Origin: Rhodospirillales bacterium URHD0017
Lineage (GTDB): Bacteria > Pseudomonadota > Alphaproteobacteria > Reyranellales > Reyranellaceae
Length of the DNA: 64,000 nucleotides
Direction: 5' to 3'
Assembly (NCBI GenBank): GCA_900110395.1
Contig: FODP01000014.1
Location: forward strand, 62,001-126,000
Positions 59,070-64,000 of the stretch are shown here, piece by piece. The position numbers and the translations under genes were made by a program. The stretch's first letter is position 1, and every line of letters starts with the position of its first letter. The notes beneath the pieces were generated by a model. It saw only the letters and a program-made list of their open reading frames with translations, searched no databases and was not told the origin of the DNA.

Positions 59070-59867
59070 ATGTACGACTTTCACTACCATCGCCCCAAGA
59101 CGCTGGCCGACGCGGCCAACCTGCTGAAGGGCAAGGATGAGGCCCGTCCGATGTCGGGCGGCATGACCCTGATCCCGACGCTGAAGCAACGCCTGGCCAG
59201 GCCGAGCGACGTCGTCGATCTCGGCGGCATCAAGGAGCTGGCCGGCATCAAGGTCGAGGGCAACAACGTGGTGATCGGCGGCATGACCCGCCACGCCGAC
59301 GTCGCGAGCTCGGCCGACGTGAAAGGCGCGATCCCGGCGCTGGCCTATCTCGCGGGCCATATCGGCGATCCGCAGGTCCGCAACCGCGGCACGATCGGCG
59401 GCTCGATCGCCAACAACGACCCGGCAGCAGACTATCCGGGGGCCGTGGTGGCGCTCAACGCGACGGTCACGACCAACACCGGCAGGCACACCGCCGACAA
59501 CTTCTTCAAGGGGCTGTTCGAGACGGCGCTGAGCGACGGCGAGCTGGTCACCTCGGTGAGCTTCCCCAAGGCCGAGAAAGCCGCCTACATGAAGTTCCCC
59601 AACCCGGCCTCGCGCTACGCCATGGTCGGCGTGTTCGTGGCCAAGACGGCGGGCGGTGTCCGCGTCGCTGTCACCGGCGCGGGCCCCTGCGTGTTCCGCG
59701 TCAAGGCGATGGAGGACGCACTCGCCAAGAACTTCTCCTCCGACGCCGTCAAGGACATCAAGATCCCGGCCGACGGGCTGAACAGCGACATCCATGCCAG
59801 CGCCGAGTATCGTGCCCACTTGGTCAACGTCATGGCCCGCCGGGCCGTCGACGCGGCCAACAAGTAG
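59070..59867 (+). CDS. coxM: CO-dehydrogenase-type FAD-binding medium subunit
   Basis: A 265-residue FAD subunit that passes electrons from the 2Fe-2S clusters onward. It begins MYDFHYHRPKTLADAANLLK and carries the FAD loops RPMSGGMTLIPTLKQRL and RNRGTIGGSIANNDPAADYP, with a C-terminal domain of normal length. ATG 59070 follows a GGGAGGA site. It ends the coxGSLM-type cluster and is followed by a strong terminator. Confidence 0.92.
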   Translation: MYDFHYHRPKTLADAANLLKGKDEARPMSGGMTLIPTLKQRLARPSDVVDLGGIKELAGIKVEGNNVVIGGMTRHADVASSADVKGAIPALAYLAGHIGDPQVRNRGTIGGSIANNDPAADYPGAVVALNATVTTNTGRHTADNFFKGLFETALSDGELVTSVSFPKAEKAAYMKFPNPASRYAMVGVFVAKTAGGVRVAVTGAGPCVFRVKAMEDALAKNFSSDAVKDIKIPADGLNSDIHASAEYRAHLVNVMARRAVDAANK

Positions 59868-59896
59868 CCGCCCGTCCAAGGAACGACTAACGTCAG

Positions 59897-59921
59897 GGGG
59901 CGCCCTTCGGGCGCCCCTTTT
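59897..59921 (+). terminator. Rho-independent terminator after coxM
   Basis: A perfect 9-bp GC stem, GGGGCGCCC (59897-59905) with GGGCGCCCC (59909-59917), and a three-base TTC loop, followed by TTTT (59918-59921). It sits 30 bases after the coxM stop and separates the cox cluster from the pyroglutamyl peptidase gene. Confidence 0.85.
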
Positions 59922-59940
59922 CGTTTGCAGAGAGTACGAC

Positions 59941-60582
59941 ATGAAGGCTTTGGTGACGGGCTTCGATCCGTTCGGCGGGGACGAGGTAAACCCGTCTTCT
60001 CTGGCGATCGGCAGGCTCAGGAAGCGGGTTGGCGGCATTGCCATCCATATCGCCGAGCTGCCGACCTCCTATGCGAAGTCGGCCGGCGTGCTGCGCGCGG
60101 CGATCGACAAGGTCCGGCCGGACATCGTGCTGTGCGTCGGTCAGGCCGGCGGTCGCAGCGAGCTTTGCCTCGAGCGCGTCGGGATCAACGTGCAGGACGC
60201 CCGCATCCGCGATAACGACGGCAAGCAGCCGATCGACAAGCCGGTGGTGAAGGACGGCCCGGCGGCCTACTTCGCGACCCTGCCGGTCAAGGCCTGCGTG
60301 GCGGCGCTGCGCAAGGCGGGGTTGCCGGCGGCCGTGTCGAACACGGCCGGCACCTTCGTCTGCAACCACATCCTCTATTCGCTGATGGACATCGCCCAGG
60401 ATCACCCTGTGGCGTTCCGGGGTGGCTTCCTGCACATCCCCTACGTGCCGGAGCAGGTCGCCCGGCTGGGCGCCGCACCGTCGATGGCGGTGGAGGACAT
60501 CGTGCGCGGCATCGAGATCATTCTTGAGGTGAGCGCCGAGCGGACCGTCGACATTCATACCGTCGAAGGCCGCATCTCCTAA
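59941..60582 (+). CDS. pcp: Pyroglutamyl-peptidase I
   Basis: A 213-residue C15-family cysteine peptidase that removes N-terminal 5-oxoproline. It begins MKALVTGFDPFGGDEVNPSS; the catalytic Glu region is IVLCVGQAGGRSELCLERVG, the Cys is in VSNTAGTFVCNHILYSLM, and the His is in FRGGFLHIPYVPEQV. All three catalytic residues are intact. ATG 59941 lies 20 bases after the terminator stem. The product 5-oxoproline is metabolically related to the D-glutamate cyclase-like gene at 43813, though they are far apart. Confidence 0.92.
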   Translation: MKALVTGFDPFGGDEVNPSSLAIGRLRKRVGGIAIHIAELPTSYAKSAGVLRAAIDKVRPDIVLCVGQAGGRSELCLERVGINVQDARIRDNDGKQPIDKPVVKDGPAAYFATLPVKACVAALRKAGLPAAVSNTAGTFVCNHILYSLMDIAQDHPVAFRGGFLHIPYVPEQVARLGAAPSMAVEDIVRGIEIILEVSAERTVDIHTVEGRIS

Positions 60583-61368
60583 TCAGACCGGCGTGTAGAT
60601 GATGAGCTTCAGGGCCGGATCGTCGCTGGCCTGAAAGCTCGCATGTTCGAAGCGCAGCAGGCCCTTCCTGGGATGGCTCATCTGTTTGCGGCCGGAGACG
60701 GCGGCGCGGACATCGTGCGCCTTCCACCAGGTCGTGAACTCCGAGCTCTCGCGGCGCAGGCGAGCCAATAGCTCGACGAAGGCCGGGTCGTCCGCCCAGA
60801 GATCGTGGGTCGCGCGGAACTGGGCGACGACGCGCCTTGCCTGCTCGTTCCAGCTTGCGCCGAACACGCGCCGCGTCGCGGGCTTGGTCAGGATGATGAT
60901 GAGGATGTTGCGGTCCTCCTCGGGCAGCCGGCTGAAGGCGAAGACCTCCTCGGCAGCCTTGTTCCAGGCGAGAACGTCCCAGCGACGGCCGGTGACGTAG
61001 GCGGGCTGGTTGAGGCTCTCGACGACACGCCGGATCGCGTCGGGCACGGTCTCGCGCACGAAGGCGCGGCGGCCCGGGTTGCGGGTGAGGGCGCGCAGGT
61101 GGGCGTGCTCGACCTTGCTCAGCTTCAGCGCGCGGGCCAGGGCATCGACCGTGGTGACCGACGGGCTGACCGAGCGGCCTTGCTCCAGCCGGACGTACCA
61201 ATCGACGCCGATGCCGGCGAGCTCGGCCACCTCCTCGCGGCGCAGGCCGGGCGTGCGGCGCCGGCGGCCGGCCGGAAGTCCGGCGGCGCGCGGCGTCAGG
61301 CGCTCGCGACGCGAGCGCAGGAAATCGCCCAGTTCGTTGCGGCTGAGGTCGGGCAAGGTGGCACTCAT
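60583..61368 (-). CDS. XRE-family regulator with MmyB-like ligand domain
   Basis: A 261-residue transcription regulator. The N-terminal helix-turn-helix (LGDFLRSRRERLTPRAAGLP, RRTPGLRREEVAELAGIGVD, WYVRLEQGRSVSPSVTTVDA) is followed by a C-terminal PAS-like MmyB domain (YVTGRRWDVLAWNKAAEEVF). This layout is common in actinobacteria and proteobacteria and may sense fatty acids or small molecules. It is divergent from the MDR oxidoreductase, with a short 66-base shared promoter region, so it is a likely regulator of that gene. Confidence 0.9.
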   Translation of the reverse strand: MSATLPDLSRNELGDFLRSRRERLTPRAAGLPAGRRRRTPGLRREEVAELAGIGVDWYVRLEQGRSVSPSVTTVDALARALKLSKVEHAHLRALTRNPGRRAFVRETVPDAIRRVVESLNQPAYVTGRRWDVLAWNKAAEEVFAFSRLPEEDRNILIIILTKPATRRVFGASWNEQARRVVAQFRATHDLWADDPAFVELLARLRRESSEFTTWWKAHDVRAAVSGRKQMSHPRKGLLRFEHASFQASDDPALKLIIYTPV

Positions 61369-61445
61369 GATCCCAGGATAATACTAGGCCTGAATGCGCA
61401 CGGGAAGGCGCGCCAGAATGGCCATCCAACGACATGAGGATTCCC

Positions 61446-62513
61446 ATGAAAGCAGTCGTCTTGAAGGCGCTCGGCTCGCCGCTCGCTGTCGAAACCGTGC
61501 CCGACCCTGTGCTGGGCACGGGCGAGGTCATTGTCGATGTCGCCGCGACCAAGGTGCTGGCCTACGCCGGGGAGGTGTTCAGCGGCAAGCGCCGCTACCT
61601 GCTGGACCCGCCCGTCATCCCGGGTGCGGGCTGCATCGGCCGCGTTCGCCAGGTGGGACCCGACGCCACCGAACTCGCCGTCGGCGACTGGGTGTTTTGC
61701 GATCCCACGGTGCGCTCGCGCGACAATGCGCAGGCGCCCGACATCATCCTGCAGGGCCTGACCGCTGGCAGCGAGCGCGCCAAGCGGCTGCAGGAGTACT
61801 TCCATGACGGCTCGTGGGCGGAGCGGACCCGCGTGCCGACGGAATGCGTCGTGCACATCGGGGCACTCGGCGATGCCGAGGCCGTGTCATGGTGCGCGTT
61901 CGGCAACTTCGTGGTGCCGTACGGCGGCTACGTCGCGGCCAACCTGCAGCCGGGTGAGACCGTCCTGGTGAACGGCGCGACCGGCGCCTTCGGCAGCGGC
62001 GGCGTTGCGGTAGCCCTGGCCATGGGCGCCAGCGCAGTGATCGCTACGGGCCGCAGTCAGCAGGCCCTCGACGATCTGGTGCGGCGCTTCGGCCAGCGGG
62101 TGCGGCCGGTGCGCATGGCGATCGACGAGGAGCGCGATCGCCAGGCCATCCTCAACGCGGCGCCGGCGCCGATCGACTGCGTGCTCGATCTCCTGCCGCC
62201 GGCGGCGACGCCGGCGCAGGTGCGGGCCGCGCTGCTCGCCGTGCGGCCCTATGGCCGCGTTGTGCTGATGGGCGGTGTCCGTCAGGACATCGCCGTTCCG
62301 TATGGCTGGCTGATGCGCAATTGCATCGCCATCCGCGGCCAGTGGATGTATTCGCGCGATTCCATCCCCCGGTTGGTGGCAATGGTGCGGGGCGGGCTGT
62401 TGTCGCTGGGTCATCATGAGGCCAAATGCTTCGGCCTCGATGACGTGAACGAGGCGATCGCCTATGCCGCGGCCAATGCCGGCCCGTTCAAGATGACAGT
62501 GCTGCGCCCCTAG
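61446..62513 (+). CDS. Zinc-independent MDR alcohol dehydrogenase-like oxidoreductase
   Basis: A protein of about 355 residues in the medium-chain dehydrogenase/reductase superfamily. ATG 61446 (MKAVVLKALGSPLAVETVPD) has GAGGA upstream; an in-frame ATG at 61434 adds four residues. The Rossmann loop is ETVLVNGATGAFGSGGVAVA and the C-terminal VVLMGGVRQDIAVPYGWLMR region fits. The early GAGCIGRVRQVGPDATELA holds one Cys only, so catalytic zinc ligands look incomplete. It is divergently transcribed from the MmyB-type regulator, which probably controls it. Confidence 0.86.
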   Translation: MKAVVLKALGSPLAVETVPDPVLGTGEVIVDVAATKVLAYAGEVFSGKRRYLLDPPVIPGAGCIGRVRQVGPDATELAVGDWVFCDPTVRSRDNAQAPDIILQGLTAGSERAKRLQEYFHDGSWAERTRVPTECVVHIGALGDAEAVSWCAFGNFVVPYGGYVAANLQPGETVLVNGATGAFGSGGVAVALAMGASAVIATGRSQQALDDLVRRFGQRVRPVRMAIDEERDRQAILNAAPAPIDCVLDLLPPAATPAQVRAALLAVRPYGRVVLMGGVRQDIAVPYGWLMRNCIAIRGQWMYSRDSIPRLVAMVRGGLLSLGHHEAKCFGLDDVNEAIAYAAANAGPFKMTVLRP

Positions 62514-62903
62514 TCACTCCGTCCCATGGTGACTGCCGTCAGTGCCGGATATGTCACTGACGCCGCCCCAAAAATCCGCCGGGGCGGCGGCAGTCGAGAA
62601 ATCTGCGCCGCTGCGGGCCAACCGAAAGAACAGCGCTCTCAGCGCTTCATAGTCGTCGTGCGCGGGGTTGCCGGCCGCCTTCTCGAATTCGGCCAGCGGG
62701 AGGAAGGCGGCATAGCCCAGCGCAAGTTGGTGACGAGGCAGCCGGCACTTGGCACTGGCTGCCCGGATCTGGGCCACCGTGTAGAACCTGCTGGCGCCGT
62801 AGTCCCGCAGCAGTCGTGGCCCGAGGCGTTGCGCGAACTTGGGAGCGCACCGCCTTTGGTCGATCCTGCGGATCAGCCGCTCGAGCCTGCCAAACAGGGT
62901 CAC
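62514..62903 (-). CDS. Small unknown protein
   Basis: A 129-residue soluble protein with no recognised domain. It has a basic, helical N-terminus (MTLFGRLERLIRRIDQRRCA) and a conserved-looking middle (YGASRFYTVAQIRAASAKCR, HQLALGYAAFLPLAEFEKAA). No signal peptide or transmembrane helix. Its stop directly abuts the convergent MDR stop. Function unknown. Confidence 0.65.
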   Translation of the reverse strand: MTLFGRLERLIRRIDQRRCAPKFAQRLGPRLLRDYGASRFYTVAQIRAASAKCRLPRHQLALGYAAFLPLAEFEKAAGNPAHDDYEALRALFFRLARSGADFSTAAAPADFWGGVSDISGTDGSHHGTE

Positions 62904-62935
62904 GGTCGCTCCCTGACGAAAGAGAGCAGCTTACC

Positions 62936-64000
62936 CTATTCGGCGGCCATCGGCAGCGGCATGGGCGCCGGCGCCGGGACCGCGGCAGGCCGCGTTGCCG
63001 GCCGCTTGACCCGGAACCACGCGGCGTAGAGCGCCGGCAGGAACAGGAGGGTGAGGGCGGTCGCCACAAGGAGGCCGCCCATCAGCGCCACCGCCATCGG
63101 GCCCCAGAACACGCTTCTCGAGAGCGGGATCATGGCGAAGATGGCGGTGCCGGCGGTGAGCAGGATCGGCCGGGCACGGCGCACGGTGGCGTCGATCACG
63201 GCGTCCCAGGCCGTGTGACCGGCGGCGATGTCCTGGTCGATCTGGTCGACCAGGATCACCGAGTTGCGCATGATCATGCCGGCGAGTGCGATCACGCCCA
63301 GCAGCGACACGAAGCCGAAGGGCTGGTTGAACACCAGCAGGAACAGCGACACGCCGATCAGGCCCAGCGGCGCCGTGAGCATGACCAGCGCGAGCTTGGA
63401 GAAGCTCTGCAGCTGCAGCATCAGGAACAGCATCATCAGGAAGGCCATGACCGGCATCATCTTGAAGATCGAGCCCTGGCTCTTGGCGCTCTCCTCACTG
63501 TCGCCGCCGACCTCGATGCGATAGCCCGTCGGCAGCTCGGCGCGCACCGGCGCCAGCGCCTTGTCGATGCGGGCGGCGACGTCGGGGCCCTGCACGCCGT
63601 CGATCACGCCGGCGCGCACCGTCATCAAAAGCTCCTTGTTGCGCCGCCACAGGATCGGCTCCTCGAGCTCGAAGCGCAGGGTGGCGAGCTGGGCGAGCGA
63701 GACCACGCCGCCGTTGCCGGTGCGGAGATTGATCGCTTCCAGACCTTCGACGCTCAGCCGTTCGGCCGGCACGGCGCGGGCCACCACGTCGATCGTCTCG
63801 GTGCGATCGCGATACTGCGTCACGGTCACGCCCGACAGCAGCGTCTGCAGCGTGTTGCCGAGAAGCTGGGAATCGACACCGAGGGCGCGCGCCTTGTTCT
63901 GGTCGACTTCGAGCCGCACGGTCTTGGCAAGCTCGTTCCAGTCGAAGTTGATGTCGCGCGTGGCGGGATAGGCCTTGAACACCTGCCGGACCTGCTCAGC
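62936..64000 (-). CDS. RND efflux transporter C-terminal part, cut at window edge
   Basis: The visible 355 or so codons are the C-terminal third of an AcrB/MexB-type RND (HAE1-like) inner-membrane pump; the gene continues past base 64000. Transmembrane helices are IFKMMPVMAFLMMLFLMLQL, LVMLTAPLGLIGVSLFLLVF, GFVSLLGVIALAGMIMRNSV and MAVALMGGLLVATALTLLFL. The proton-relay region is near GMIMRNSVILVDQIDQDIA, and the periplasmic part begins DWNELAKTVRLEVDQNKARA. It ends with an Ala/Pro-rich tail. The specific substrate is unknown; such pumps usually sit with a membrane fusion protein not visible here. Confidence 0.9.
   Translation of the reverse strand, partial: AEQVRQVFKAYPATRDINFDWNELAKTVRLEVDQNKARALGVDSQLLGNTLQTLLSGVTVTQYRDRTETIDVVARAVPAERLSVEGLEAINLRTGNGGVVSLAQLATLRFELEEPILWRRNKELLMTVRAGVIDGVQGPDVAARIDKALAPVRAELPTGYRIEVGGDSEESAKSQGSIFKMMPVMAFLMMLFLMLQLQSFSKLALVMLTAPLGLIGVSLFLLVFNQPFGFVSLLGVIALAGMIMRNSVILVDQIDQDIAAGHTAWDAVIDATVRRARPILLTAGTAIFAMIPLSRSVFWGPMAVALMGGLLVATALTLLFLPALYAAWFRVKRPATRPAAVPAPAPMPLPMAAE

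Noticed and set aside
57333..59867. 844-residue frame joining coxL and coxM
   Set aside because: The first part is coxL read out of frame; only from ATG 59070 does it become CoxM.

Overview
This 64 kb window is GC-rich, almost fully coding bacterial chromosome. It looks like a free-living alphaproteobacterium, perhaps of the Reyranella or Rhizobiales/Rhodospirillales type. That placement is inferred from gene content: a form II CO-dehydrogenase-like operon, Bug-type binding protein, ExoD, Rhizobium etli-type asparaginase, many CoA-linked catabolic genes and frequent GTGA/ATGA start-stop overlaps. I saw no tRNA, rRNA, CRISPR array, insertion sequence or prophage. No intergenic gap exceeds 300 bp. 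The largest are 6949-7215, 10536-10817 and 25405-25650; I found no gene or recognisable element in them.

Layout. 1-3578: an export-type ABC system (NEW3 membrane protein, ATPase, ABC-2 permease) with an N-acetyltransferase-like protein that appears to start at CTG. 3696-6948 (minus): an RluA-type pseudouridine synthase, an amidase and an FAH-family hydrolase. 7216-10535: a membrane Ser/Thr kinase with Sel1 repeats, and a RelA/SpoT-like gene broken by one base. 10818-14057: a DapA-family aldolase, a beta-lactamase-fold hydrolase and an ICMT-like methyltransferase (frameshifted). 14062-17966: a MurA with Asp at the fosfomycin-target Cys, divergent from an apparent leaderless aromatic leader-peptide attenuator that controls two tandem GNAT acetyltransferases and a CoA-transferase. 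18186-25404: an unknown protein, a very large DyP-peroxidase/cytochrome P450 fusion, and a convergent cyclase-ATPase-TPR regulator. 25651-33243: a frameshifted lipoprotein, GST, cupin, MetY, two acyl-CoA synthetases flanking a small membrane protein, and a P450. 33259-37897: an overlapping operon of PP2C phosphatase, asparaginase and RNA methyltransferase, then an SDR and exonuclease III. 37950-45903: a second Ser/Thr kinase (frameshifted), ErpA, an EamA transporter, a CHASE2 cyclase, a D-glutamate cyclase-like protein and an acyl-CoA dehydrogenase. 45976-53228: a Rieske oxygenase, ExoD, a CitE-like lyase, a MaoC dehydratase, a quinone oxidoreductase, a Bug protein, an SDR and an M14-like peptidase. 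53436-59867: a GH17 membrane protein and the coxGSLM-type operon. 59941-64000: pyroglutamyl peptidase, an XRE regulator divergent from an MDR oxidoreductase, a small unknown protein and the C-terminal part of an RND efflux pump.

Three themes stand out. First, there is a compact attenuation device (promoter, leaderless W-Y-F peptide, antiterminator, terminator) in front of acetyltransferase genes. Second, there is an unusual DyP-P450 fusion enzyme. Third, four genes are each broken by what looks like one missing base in a short homopolymer, which points either to consensus errors in the assembly or to recent decay. Palindromic intergenic repeats of at least three types recur between genes from about 31.8 kb onward.
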